64,000 bases of DNA from Limnoperna fortunei (GCA_944474755.1 OX104115.1:34545080-34609079); one strand, 5' to 3'. Shown: positions 22,542-33,612, numbered from the stretch's first letter. Made by a program: numbers and translations. The notes: generated from the sequence alone by a model not told the origin.

Positions 22542-22655
22542 AAGCCATTCCAAGTCCTATCAATGCTGATGAAACTGTTTCTTACCTTCATCCTTACCAG
22601 AAGTCAGAAGATCTTGATAGCAGTTCAAGTCTAGATCAAAGTCAAAATTCTGAAG
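22542..22655 (+). CDS. CACTA transposase, upstream exon
   Basis: 114 nt between acceptor TTTTGTTTTAG and donor TCTGAAG|GTATGC, phase 1 in and out. The open frame reads AIPSPINADETVSYLHPYQK and then SEDLDSSSSLDQSQNSE, an acidic, Ser-rich N-terminal segment. Splicing to 24017 forms a GAT codon across the junction and continues as LENNSHLG, so this exon precedes the transposase body. Confidence 0.65.
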
Positions 22656-24016
22656 GTATGCTAACATGCATCAACAATTATTTTTATCTCAACTGACCAA
22701 AGGTTTACCTTTGCATATACATATGTACAAGCTGATTTCCCTAAAAAAACTGTTTGCTGTTTTTATAAAAACTTTGCACACTTATTCATCCAAACAAGAA
22801 CCATACTCAAGCTACAGTAGGGCAGTTTCAAATTTTCTGTCCGTCTGTTACACCTTGGGTTAACCCTTGCGTTTAAATGAGGTAAACCTGTGTATTTAAC
22901 CTGATTTCTAAAAAAATGTATTAAGTCAGATCTTTAATAAACTTTGCACATTTAAATGTATTAACAGTCAAACTTCAGTAGCTCGAACTCGGATCGCTCT
23001 AACACCTATCAAAGTACGGAACTTTTTCCATATATAATAATTGCTTCTATTTCTCAAACACAGATTGCTCCAAAACTCGAACTAAATCAGCAGTCACAAT
23101 ACTAAAAATCAATTGAAAAAACCAAAACTAAAACTATTGACAGCTTGCATGACTAATTGGTCATAAAAGGAATACAGTTCGAAGCCATACCTGTAAAATG
23201 CCAAGCTTGATCTTTAATGATATGATCCCTTATAATTAACCTAATGTCGTCAATTTGTATTTGGGGCCTCAGTGGCCGAGTGGTCAAGAGAGTTCGTCTA
23301 CTATTGATCATGTGGTCTGTCAACACTGAGATTGCGGGTTCGATTCTCACTGCAGGCAGGGTGTACTCGACTCCAATCTTAATTGACAAGGATTGCCAGT
23401 TTTCCTACCGCAGGTCAGGGGTTCTCTCCAGGTACTCCGGCTTCCTCCCCAATAAAAACTGGACAACATGAAAAAGCTGAAAAATTGCTGAAAGTGGCAT
23501 TAAAACACCATTTAAACAAAAATCAATTTGTATTTATATATGCCTTATAGGCAAATTTTAATTACTTAAAATATGCGCTAATAAATTGCTATCAAATCCG
23601 AATCGAGGTCACTGACAAAATTACGTAATGCATTAATACTTTACTTATCAATCCTTGTGCACAAAATTAAACAAGAAATATAACAGTTAAAAATTTTCAT
23701 TTTAATAAAAACAAAAGTACGTACTTAAAAATAAGATTTATATATGAAATGCATTGAAGAAACAGTTTTATAATTCCACAAGACACAGGAAAATTAACTG
23801 AAATATATAAACCAATATAGATTCCGGTTCGCACATGAATCATTTCCAGACATCACAAGCTAAGTTTCTCAAACTCTGGATTTCTCAAACTATTAGTATT
23901 TTTGTGGATCCCTTCGAGCTCGAGCCATTGAAGTTCGACTGTATCATAATAGAGGGGAACCTACTAGTATTCTTTTCTTTAAGGTCAATTAATTATTTTA
24001 TTTTGTTATTTTTCAG
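22656..24016 (+). other. intron of the transposase gene with an intact SINE
   Basis: Bounded by GTATGC (22656) and a TTTTTCAG acceptor (24009-24016). It contains a SINE at 23263-23522 and is otherwise noncoding. Confidence 0.6.
23263..23522 (+). mobile_element. tRNA-derived SINE with 13-bp target duplication
   Basis: Starts GGGGCCTCAGTGGCCGAGTG (A box like tRNA-Ser/Leu), with a GGTTCGATTC B box at 23337-23346, a conserved body (TTGACAAGGATTGCCAG, TACTCCGGCTTCCTCCCC) and a tail CTGAAAGTGGCATTAAAAC. A perfect 13-bp duplication TCAATTTGTATTT flanks it (23250-23262 and 23523-23535). It is the best-preserved copy here; other copies are at 29341, 31897, 41836 and 58979. Confidence 0.85.
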
Positions 24017-26571
24017 ATTTGGAAAATAACTCGCATCTTGGTGACCAAACAACCAAACAAAATGATGAAAACCACTTCAATATTGACTTTTTGAAATACA
24101 CTGTTGAGCAACAGAAATTAATTAATGTCTGTATTGAAGAAGACAACAATGATTTATTTGAAGAACTTCCAAGACATGATAAGTATAATGACATTCCCAT
24201 ATTTCCACAGGAAAATGAAGAAAGTGACTGTGAATTTCAATTGAACGAAGTTTTACAAGATGACATGCACTCAAACTCATTGGAAGACACAAATGATGTT
24301 TCTGAGACAGTTCATCCAAATACCTCTCTAACTATTGGTGCAAGTATGCTGCTAATAATGTCATTTACACTGAAATACTCGTTAACAGGGGAAGGATTGT
24401 CAGATCTCTTATCATTAATTGATTTACATTGTCCTTCGGACAACAAAATACCTAAAACCTTAGGACAGTTTAGGAAATGGTTTGCCGATGTGAAAAATCC
24501 TCTGGTGTTCCATAAATATTGTTCTTTTTGTCATATATACCTAGCTGAAAATACAGTCAAAATGGAGACTTGTCCCAATGAAACATGTAAAGCAAAATTG
24601 ACAGATAAATCTGTAAGCCAGTTTATTGAAATTCCAATAAGTGCACAAGTTCAAACTTTGTTTTCACGTCCGTCTTTTATACAAGATATAACACATAGAT
24701 TTAGCAGGAAGAAAAAGCATTCAAATGCTATTGAAGACATTTATGATGGGGAAATTTATAGAAATTTATCTGAAAATAATGGTGTCTTGAATCAACCTTA
24801 TAATTTGTCCTTACTTTGGAATACTGATGGAATTCCGTGTTTCAAATCTTCAAAAATGTCTCTGTGGCCATTATTTTTCCAAATTAATGAACTGCCCTAC
24901 AGTAAGCGCTCAGATCCTGATAATATGATTTTAGGAGGTCTATGGTATGGTGCAAAAAAGCCATCAATAATGTGTTTCACAGAACCATTCTTGAAAAATC
25001 TACAGGACTTGGAAGAAAATGGAGTAAATTTTGTTGATGGCAAAGGTGCACCTCACTCATGCAAAGTTATAGTAATTGGAGGCACAGCTGATATGCCAGC
25101 AAGAAGCCTTTTATGCAACACAATGCAGTTCAATGGAAAATTTGGCTGTTGCAAATGCCTTCAACCTGGGGAAACATTCAAAGCAGGGAAGGGCCATGTT
25201 CACATATTTCCTTTCGACTCTACATGTCCTGATGGACCTATAAGAACGCATACTGGTACTATGAATGATACAATCATAGCTGTTGAGAATGGTAGGCCAC
25301 AAAATGGTGTGAAAGGTCCTAGTTTCTTGCAATGTTTAAGATATTATGATTTAGCTAAAGGTACCTGCATCGACTACATGCATGGGGTACTATTAGGTGT
25401 CACAAAATTGCTGTTGACATTGTGGTTTTCTTCAGAACATAGTAGTGACATTTTTTCTTTGTCACATTCTGTCGATATTGTTGATGAAAGACTGTTGAAT
25501 ATAAAGCCTCCAAACAACATAAAACGTACCCCACGTTCTATTAAGGAGCATGTCAAGTATTGGAAAGCCTCAGAACTTCGATCATGGCTTCTTTATTACA
25601 GTGCTCCAATCTTGCAAGATGTACAAGATCAGGAATATTTTGAGCATTATTTATTGTTTGTGAATGCTATTTTTATATTGCTGCAAAGTTCCATTACTCT
25701 AGAAGAATTAAAAAAAGCTGAGGAGGACATTTTACAATTTGTTTGCATGTTTTCAGTCTTTTATGGAGACCGGTATATGACATGCAATGTTCACCAACTA
25801 GTTCATCTACCTCATTTGGTTTTTGATATGGGTCCGCTGTGGGCGTATTCATGTTTTCCATTTGAGAATTGCAATGGAATACTACTCAAGCTGTTTCATG
25901 GCACACAGCATATTGACTTACAAATAGGTCATACTATATCCTTAATGCAGAGACTACCAGAGTTACAATATAAATACCTGAACCCAAATACTCTAGAAAT
26001 GGAATTGTATCAATCTATTAAAGGTCTTTCACAAAAATCTGACCAATCCCTAGAGGATAATATCTGTGCTGTTGGTGCTTTAAGAAAATCAAAAATTTCT
26101 CAAACCGACCATGATATTTTATCTTTGTTTCTTGGACAGGATTTGTCTGAATATGTCACATTTAATAGAATCAAAATTGGGAATGATATTTTTCACTCTA
26201 GAAATTATCAACGGTGCATTGTGAGGAATAGTTTTACGATTGCTTATAAACAGGATGATAAGAACAAAATAAGTATAGGGCAAATAGAGTATTACATACA
26301 GTTGCAGCATTGCATAAAACATAAATGTAAAACGTCTCACTGTCAATGTGCTCCACTTCATGTTGCTGTAGTGTGTCAACTGAGGAATATTGAGGATTCA
26401 GGATTAATTTCAAACCTTGGACATATCTTTAAAGTTGCTTCAGAGGGGAATAAAAATACACTTTCCGTAGTGCCTTTAAGAAATATTTTGTTCAAATGTG
26501 TTCTAGTGGAGTTGAAGGATTCAAAGATTTTGTTTGTGTGTAAAATGCCAAATCTTATAGAAAGGGATTAA
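24017..26571 (+). CDS. CACTA (EnSpm/TNP2-type) transposase, main exon
   Basis: Enters at 24017 completing a split codon and runs 851 codons to TAA. A Ser/acidic N-terminus is followed by a C4 zinc motif (Cys168, Cys171, Cys185, Cys190, counted from 24019). The catalytic region has LLWNTDGIPC (Asp270), CIDYMHGV (Asp452) and FPFENCNG (Glu616), a DDE triad with CACTA/Transposase_21 spacing. Family signatures also present are MSLWPLFFQINELPYSKR, GGTADMPARSLL, GCCKC, and NVHQLVHLPHLVFDMGPLWA. A Cys/His cluster (KCKTSHCQC) lies near residues 770-778. It should cut and rejoin the TIR ends in the nucleus. The frame has no stop or shift, so the element may have been active recently. Confidence 0.85.
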
Positions 26572-27198
26572 TAAGAATATTGAGCATGTTTATAATTACA
26601 ATTTATACATGTATGTTAATAAATTGACAGATATTTTCAAATCTCATGATGTTAATTTAATATTATATTCTTTAAAGACTTCATTTTACAGTATGCGTCA
26701 GCAAAATTTGTGTGCAACTGGTGTACATGTATGTTTTTTGCCAAGATTCATGATTCATGAAGCCAATATAAATAATATAAAGCAATTCACAGGTTGAAGA
26801 ATATTTTCTAGACAGTTTTCTTAGGATCTAGTCATCATATGCTCTTAAATTTGGTATGAAGCTTCAAATCCCGTACTGTGTGACACATTTTCAGGTCATC
26901 TCGCATATCTACTTCCTGTTAAGCAAAATTCAACATTTTCTGACTTGCTTCAGTAATGTGATAATTTGATAGAGATTAAAATTCTGGTTACATTGATATG
27001 TTGGACTATATCATTTGTTAATGTTATTTGGCAAAAAAACTGCAAAAAACATTATTTTAATTAAAAAAACCATAGAATTTTAATTTTGGACTTATAAATT
27101 TTCTGTAAGATGCATTCCTCTGTCAAACTCCTGAAAAAATCTAAGTCTAAATAAATTTTTCAAGTATAACTTTTACATAAAATGTTTGATAATATCCA
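26572..27198 (+). other. 3' region of the transposase gene
   Basis: A plus-strand AATAAA at 26618-26623, 47 bp after the stop, is a likely polyadenylation signal. The remainder up to the right subterminal array is noncoding. Confidence 0.5.
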
Positions 27199-27391
27199 TT
27201 GAAGTATACTTCAAGTATACTTGAGTTATACTTTGCTATTACAAGGATACAAAGTATAACACAAGTATAACTAGCTAATACTCCAAGTATACTTGGCTGA
27301 TACTTTAAGTATACTTCAGTTTTCAAGTATAACAGATATACTTAAAGTATACTTGAAGTATACTTGCCTTATACTTTAAGTATACTTGGTG
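27199..27391. repeat. right subterminal AAGTATACTT array of the CACTA element
   Basis: At least ten AAGTATACTT-type palindromes and variants in about 190 bp, ending a few bases before the right TIR (27400-27412). It mirrors the array at 10487-10812. Confidence 0.9.
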
Positions 27392-27412
27392 CAAGCCAAT
27401 TCCGTAAGGGTG

Positions 27413-27675
27413 CACTTGGCCAATTTAAACTAAATAAAACTTGGTCAGACTGTTCATTGGTTGGACTTTTACAAAGATTATGTTTTTTATTCTGATGGGG
27501 AAAAATATGGCCTCCACCATGGGACTTTAACATAGGACCTTAATGTGAAAAAAGGTTAAAAAAAACCGTGCTTCTTCTCTGAAACTTAAAAATGGATGCC
27601 ACCTCAGCCATTAGTTGAACATAGGAATCTTTCAAAAAACTGTAACAGGCTTTTTCTATGAAACCAGTTAACCAA
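27413..27675 (+). repeat. right half of the repeat split by the CACTA element
   Basis: Resumes CACTTGGCCAATTTAAAC and continues GTTCATTGGTTGGAC... and GGGACTTTAACATAGGACC, the same order as in the uninterrupted copies at 44341 and 50221. It fades near 27675. Confidence 0.75.
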
Positions 27676-29189
27676 GGGCAGGGATGAAACTTTACGGCGA
27701 CTGGGCCAGTCGCCAATGCAAGTGGAATTTCGGGTGGGCGAACAAAAGTTTCTGTCTTGATTCCCCCAGTGGTGACTATAAAAGTGTTGTACTGTCGATC
27801 ATGATAATTGCCAGAAAATGATAATCTCCGTCAGTTCAAATTAGAAGTTCTGTTTTTTCTGTCTTTTCAATATTTGTTGCTCTGTAGTAGGTTTTACATA
27901 ACATGTACATTGCACACTTCCTAGTAACGTAATTACCATGTGGAGATATATATATATAAAGTCTAAAGTCATTTACTGTATAACTGATAACTAATATTAC
28001 GATTTAAACTGATATTCCATGTTCACCTGCAGGTGACAGGCTTGTTACACTTTTTGGTTTTGGAAATCAACGCGATATTTGGCAATTTTTGTGATATCTG
28101 TACACTGAACCGACAAATGAAGTACTGACATTGGCAACAATGTATAGTATTTGAAGATGTTATTATGAAGTGATTTAATGATTATTTTGTGTAATCGAGT
28201 GGTCGTCGTTTTAGACGGTTTTGCATTCTAATTTTTTACTTGTTTAATTAAATAAAAATCAACACGAAAGTGGGTCCTTTGTCGATGTACAGTAGTGCCA
28301 TCTATAAAAATTTTTAAGGTGGGAAGAATGGCATGTAGGAGTTTTGTAAATAAAATACAAGTCGTTAAATTAAACATAACAATTTCTAACTGATGAAAAT
28401 ATATTAAATAAAATATTTTGGTGTTTGTGACACAAGAATAGTAAATGGATTATTTGACATCTGTGATCGAAAATGCTTTTGTTATCTATGTAAACATTGC
28501 ACTCACCATGTTGCTACATTATTCCATAGTAAAAGCTGACACAATTTTTTCCGGTCCTTTTGATTTATTTTAAACTCAACCATTAATTTTTCTTGTTACA
28601 CGAGTCAAAATTGGTCACCTTTCATCGTAACAAGCCACGAGGTTGTTTGTTATCATCGCTAAATAACATACCAACTTTCCGTATATGTTTACCTCACGAA
28701 ATTGCCGTCGTTAAAATTTAGACGATGTTGCATTTTTATGCTTTAAGTATCTAATTAAACGAAAGTCAAAACAATATTTTTTTCTTCATTTTATGTGTTC
28801 CTTAAAACAAGGGAAAATTTTAATGGCAGAAGTTTTTTGAGTGACAAATAAAACTGCTTAGTTAGCGTGTATTACTGAGCTTATGTTCCTTTCGTAAGAA
28901 AAGTTGAAAACAAAAAGGGTCAGATTGAGTAGCAAAAGTCAACAAGCATAGTATGAAATATGTACAGTGGAAATTTTTTTATTGGATTTTTGTAATAAAA
29001 AGTTACAATATCACAATATTGAATATTAATTTTTTTAAATGCAAGCAGAAAAGCACTCCATGTGATTGTGTCTTTAAGTATAAGCTATTAACACATTGTT
29101 TAAATTTAAAACAAACTAGTTGACATGCGTTCTGATTATAAAGATATATGCTGCCTCATACAGTCCTACAAATTTTTCGTTTGTTTGAA
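27676..29189. other. intron of the host gene, nothing recognised
   Basis: AT-rich, no exon with acceptable splice sites and no repeat boundaries found. Confidence 0.5.
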
Positions 29190-29335
29190 TCAGGGGAGTT
29201 TATAAAAATTGATTTACTGACATGCACTTTTGAATGATACTGGGTCAATTTTGTTATAGTATGTGGGACTCACTATAACAAAATTGACCCAGTATCATTG
29301 GAAAGCACATCTAAATGGATTTGTACTGATCCCCG
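29190..29335. repeat. hairpin element with perfect 28-bp arms
   Basis: AATGATACTGGGTCAATTTT and the next eight bases (29233-29260) are repeated inverted without mismatch at 29272-29299, around an 11-base loop. Outer parts CAGGGGAGTTT and CTGATCCCCGTG are loosely inverted. Related by sequence to the MITE at 22099-22192. Confidence 0.7.
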
Positions 29336-29340
29336 TGTTT

Positions 29341-29560
29341 TAATGGTGTTTAATGCCACTTTCAGCAATTTTTCAACTATATTTGGGCGTTCTGTTTTTA
29401 TTGGAGGAGGAAGCCAGATTGTAGGAGGCTTTTAATAATTGTCAATCAAGATTTAAGTTGAGCACACCCTAGCAGCAGTAAGATTCAAACAAGTGCTGAC
29501 AGGCAGGCTATCAATAGTAGATTAATATAACCACTCCGCTACTGAAGCCATTGAGTATTA
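29341..29560 (-). mobile_element. degenerate tRNA-derived SINE
   Basis: On the minus strand it follows the SINE at 23263: tRNA-like head near 29530-29560, TTGACAATTATTAAAAGCC body, and tail CTGAAAGTGGCATTAAACACC near 29346-29366. Boxes are eroded. Confidence 0.65.
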
Positions 29561-29954
29561 CAGAAATAAATGATTTTAGAATTGAATCTTTTAGAAGCTT
29601 ATGTCACTTACATTTATAGGGAGACATTTACATATATGTACATGTATTTAATGCATTATATGCCAACCTGAACCATATAACTGGTGCAATTTTTATGTCT
29701 GAAATGAGCAAAAAGCAATTTTGTCTTATTTATTAATATATTTATAGAAGTTACAATAGAAACATCTTCAATTGTATCATTGCTTTGAATGGATTTTGAT
29801 GCAATTATGATACCCTTTCTCACATAGAGCCATTGTACACCTGATATTTTATATTTTGATTGGTATGATATTTAGGATTTCCCATAGCAAACATGGATGT
29901 GCCATTCTTTGATGATGGGGATACCTATCTCTTATCCACAACTACTTGCACCAG

Positions 29955-30101
29955 TGGGATTTGATGAAACTTTTGCAGAATCCTTTGTCATATGTTGGAA
30001 TTGTGCACCTGCTATTTTACAGATTGAGCAAAACAATTTTTGCAGTTTCCAACAGCAAAGCCATGAACATTGCCATTCAAGAGATAGGGGAGCTGGCAAA
30101 G
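29955..30101 (+). pseudogene. orphan exon-like open frame
   Basis: A 49-codon frame after an AG (CTACTTGCACCAG) reads WDLMKLLQNPLSYVGIVHLL and FYRLSKTIFAVSNSKAMNIA, then IQEIGELAKF. It looks protein-like, but no GT follows (CAAAG|TTTTTT), and its phase would break the A-B exon join of the host gene. Unrecognised; perhaps a decayed exon. Confidence 0.3.
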
Positions 30102-30717
30102 TTTTTTGTCTTTTTAATTTATATCTAATATGTTTCTAAATTTACCTGATTTATTTTACATTGGTTTGTTTTATTGCCTGTCAAACACGAGGTAGGAATC
30201 TTATTTCATACTTTCAAATCAAACTTTCCTTCGGTGCAGTCTGCACTTTGAATTGTTCTTGTTTTTTTTTTTATACCATTCAAAAATTCACAATGGACTC
30301 CACTGCAGAACTTATTTTTAGGACACTATGGAAAAAAGTTTTAAAAAGGCATCTGTTTGCCAGTTGAAACTATACTTTATACAAGTATTCATTGGATGGT
30401 TTTCTATAAGGTTTATGTGTTTTATGCCAAGTTTAAGCTATTATTATAATTTAAAACAACCAGTCATTTTTGCAGACGAGTAAAATTACATCAAATTTTC
30501 ATGTTTTAATTCATTCTTGTTCTCTTGTGCATTTGGTAAAAAAATAGTGTTTATAGTCGCTTCCAACACTATAATTGACTTAAAAAAAATGTATGATTAA
30601 GTGTAAAATATTGAGATCAGGATGCAGTACCTAACTAAAATCTTAGTTGTTGTTCTAAACTTTAAAATTCATTCTTTACAATGTAGGCTATAGCAAAAAT
30701 ATTGCTTGCTGAAAACT
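30102..30717. other. intron, nothing recognised
   Basis: No exon or repeat border supported. Confidence 0.5.
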
Positions 30718-30850
30718 TCAGTCAATCAGTCAATCAGTCAATCATTCAATCAGTCAATCATTCAATCAGTCAATCATTCAATCAGTCAATCATTCAATCA
30801 GTCAATCATTCAATCATTCAATCAGTCAATCAGTCAATCAGTCAATCATT
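30718..30850. repeat. 8-bp period microsatellite
   Basis: About 130 bp of alternating CAATCAGT and CAATCATT units. Confidence 0.9.
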
Positions 30851-31395
30851 CTTTACAGCTGAAGTGACATGTTGACGGAAACACCAGAACAGAATCAACA
30901 TTTATATAATTTATACATGTTATAGAAAAATGTCATTGCTCTAATTTATATTTATTAAAAAGTGTGAATGTAATGCTGATAAAATAAAGATTATTGTACA
31001 TGTACACTCAATATACAAGTGTGTTAATGTATAAATTAATGTAATTCACAATAGCGCTTGAATACTCTTCTACTTGTAACAACACCTGTCCAAAATTTAT
31101 TTTCATATTCCTCCCTATTAAAAAACTGGACACATTATTAAAAAAAAACTTACATGCTATACCTGTATAACTTGACAAAAAAGTAGTGGAAATGACATTA
31201 AACCTCATCCAAATGAACGAACATACTAGTACATGTAAACTAAAAAGTAAATGTAAATATGTACTGTATTAAGAGAACAACTATCTCAGTACAAAATTGT
31301 TGAAATAACTGTTGCCTTATGACATGATTTTAAGTCCATAAAATAACTAGCTCTGACATTACAGATTAATGTATGTATAATATTTATGTTTTTAG
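30851..31395. other. intron, nothing recognised
   Basis: AT-rich sequence up to the TTTTTAG acceptor of host exon B. Confidence 0.5.
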
Positions 31396-31528
31396 ACATT
31401 GCAAAATCAAGAAAAAATGGCCAGGTTTAAATGTGCCATCAATACCAGACCTATATCTCTTTCAAAATGGGAGAAATTTAGATGAGCTTCCATTTCCTGT
31501 ATCTCAAATTATAGTTTCAGTTGTAGAG
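31396..31528 (+). CDS. host gene exon B
   Basis: 133 nt, acceptor TTATGTTTTTAG, donor GTAGAG|GTAAGT, phase 2 in, phase 0 out. The peptide is HCKIKKKWPGLNVPSIPDLY, LFQNGRNLDELPFPVSQIIV and SVVE. IPDLYLF and the terminal VSVVE are candidate PD and (D/E)xK strands of a PD-(D/E)XK fold, with the Lys provided by the next exon (VKK). No ORF disruption. Confidence 0.7.
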
Positions 31529-31896
31529 GTAAGTTTCTTGATAAGAAAAAATATTTTAAACATGCATATTCCAAAACAACTGTCTATTAAAATTTGAGAA
31601 GAAAAATGATCATTCATGTGATCTTGACCTTCTATCATCATATTTATGTAATTTACATAGGGAAAGCTTGTTCTGCTTTAAACTTTTTTCCTTTTGACCT
31701 AGGCCTTACATTTTTTAGTTATGGGTAAACATGTATTACCACAAGACAATGTGTCAGAGCTTCCCAAATTACCTAAAAATGGGAAAAGAATTTGGTTTAA
31801 AAAGTATAACAGATACAGGAAAAACATGAGACTATTTCTTTAGCATCAAAAACTCTACAAAACATTCCATTGGGTCAAAGTTGTATTTTTTGTTTG
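31529..31896. other. intron, nothing recognised
   Basis: Short intronic stretch without recognised content. Confidence 0.5.
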
Positions 31897-32010
31897 TCTG
31901 AATGGTGTTTTAACGCCACTTTCAGCAATTTTTCAGATATATCACGGCGTCCAGTTTTTATTGGGGGAGGAAGCCGGAGTACTTGGAGAAAACCTCAAAG
32001 TTGTATGATG
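31897..32010 (-). mobile_element. SINE 3' fragment
   Basis: Minus-strand copy of the SINE tail: CTGAAAGTGGCGTTAAAACA near 31904-31924 and the TACTCCGGCTTCCTCCCCCA block near 31960-31985. The tRNA head is missing. Confidence 0.75.
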
Positions 32011-32164
32011 ACTCCTTGTCCCAGTTTTAATTTATTTTCAAAAATCTTCTCTGATACCACTGAAAGTACTGCTTTGTGACTTTGTACACATAATTGGTCA
32101 TTATCCTTTACCCACTTTGTCAAGGTCAAGATTGTCTGATAAACAGTTTAGGAGTTATTCTCCT

Positions 32165-33612
32165 TGAAGGTTTTACCTTAGCCAAAAGGTCATGTGAGCT
32201 ATTGTTATCACTATGCGTCTGTAGTTGTCGGCATCTGTAAACTTTTTACATTTTATTCTTCTTCTCTGAACCACTTGGCCAATTGAAACCAAACTTGCCC
32301 ATAATGTTCATTGGATGGACCCTAACAAAGTTTGTGTTTTTTATTTGGATTGGAAAAGAAATATGGCCACCACCGCAAGACTTAGTTTAACATAGGACCC
32401 TATTGGAAAAAGTTTTAAAAGGCTTCTTCTCTGAAACTGTTTAACCAATCAAAACAAAACTTACTAGCAATATTGTTTGGATGGTCCTTTATAGTTTATG
32501 TTTTCTATGCCAACTTGAAATTCAAAATGGACACCACCACAGGACTTAGTTTAACATAGGACCCTATGGGATAAAGTTTTAAAAGGCTTCTTCTCTAAAA
32601 TCAGTTAAGGGTCGTCCAGAATTGTCAACCATTTTCACAAGTGTGCAAAAAGCACACTTTTTGAGACCCCCCACCCCCCTCAAAAAGTGTACATCAACCA
32701 TTAAACTAATATAAAAACCAAACTCCACAGAAACGAAAAATTTCTGAAAATAAAAAAAAGTGTACACAAAAATGTCGAAATGTTTAACCCCCTTCCTCAA
32801 GTGTGCGGTTTGCACACTTACGAAAATGGTTGACAATTATGGACGACCCCTTAATAACCAATGGAAACAAAACTTACTAGCAACATTGTTTGGATGGTCC
32901 TCTATAAAGTTTGTGTTCTTTTATCCCAATAGGAAATTCAAAATGACCACCACCGCAGGACTTTGTTTAAATTTGGACCCTATGGGTAAACATAAAAAAT
33001 CGCTTCTTCTCTGAAACCAGTTAACTAATCGAATCAAAACTTACTATCATTATTGTTTGGATGGTCCTTTATAAAGTTCGTGTTTTTTATCCCAATTGGA
33101 AAATTCAAAAAAGTTTAAAATTTAAGGCTTCTTCTCTGAAACCTTTTACCCAATGGAAACAAAGTTTACTACCAATATTATTTTGGATGGTCCTCTTTGA
33201 AGTTAATGTTTTTTATGCCAATAGGAAAATCAAAATTGCCACCATAGATTAACATTGGACCCTAAGGGAAAAAGATTTAAAAGGTTTCTTCTCTGAAACT
33301 GATTAACCATTGGAAACAAAACTTACTGACAATATTGTTTGGATGGGTTCTTAAAAGTTTATGTTTTTTATTGCCAATTTGAAATTCAAAATGGCCACCA
33401 CCGCAGGACTTAGTTTAACATAGGACCCTATGGGCTAATTAAAAAAATCTTCCCAATAAAACCGGTTAACCAATGGAAACAAAACTTGCTAGCAATATTG
33501 TTTGGTCCTCTTTAAAGTTTATTGAAAATTACAGGACTTATTTTAACATCAGGGAAATGCCATCTTCATTGCCTATAAAATCAGGTGAGTGATACAGGCT
33601 CTTAAGAGCCTC
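32165..33612 (+). repeat. CTCACCTG-family repeat copy with about 165-bp internal units
   Basis: Opens with AGGTCATGTGAGCTATTGTT and TTTTTACATTTTATTCTTCT, then degenerate internal units with CAATATTGTTTGGATGG and ACTTAGTTTAACATAGGACC, and closes with AAATCAGGTGAGTGATACAG then CTCTTAAGAGCCTCTGG. A TTAA-type MITE is nested at 32605-32854. Confidence 0.8.
32605..32854. mobile_element. 242-bp TTAA MITE
   Basis: TIR GGGTCGTCCA.AATTGTCAACCAT and its inverse, between TTAA at 32605-32608 and TTAA at 32851-32854. Removing it with one TTAA restores AATCAGTTAATAACCAATGG, the normal internal unit. Contains paired AAGTGTGC...GCACACTT stretches. TTAA targeting suggests a piggyBac-related origin. Confidence 0.8.

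Larger units (their letters stand above)
10469..27412. mobile_element. 16.9-kb CACTA (EnSpm) DNA transposon with transposase and BEN-domain genes
   Basis: Terminal inverted repeats CACCCTTACGGAA at 10469 and TTCCGTAAGGGTG ending at 27412 bound 16,944 bp. Directly inside both ends are arrays of AAGTATACTT-type repeats (10487-10812 and 27199-27391). The interior holds a CACTA-family transposase on the plus strand (24017-26571 plus an upstream exon) and a coiled-coil/BEN-domain gene on the minus strand (12954-18361), transcribed away from a shared centre at about 18.4-22.5 kb. The flanks are the two halves of one repeat (10381-10468, 27413-27675). A 3-bp duplication is expected for CACTA; CAC is present once on each side if the left TIR shares its CAC, so the duplication is ambiguous. 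Smaller elements are nested inside. Confidence 0.85.

Noticed and set aside
23263..23355. Possible tRNA-Ser/Leu gene (A and B boxes)
   Set aside because: The cloverleaf cannot be completed, and the sequence continues into a SINE body with a target duplication.
26599..26800. Small frame after the transposase stop
   Set aside because: No splice or coding signal; lies after the polyadenylation signal.
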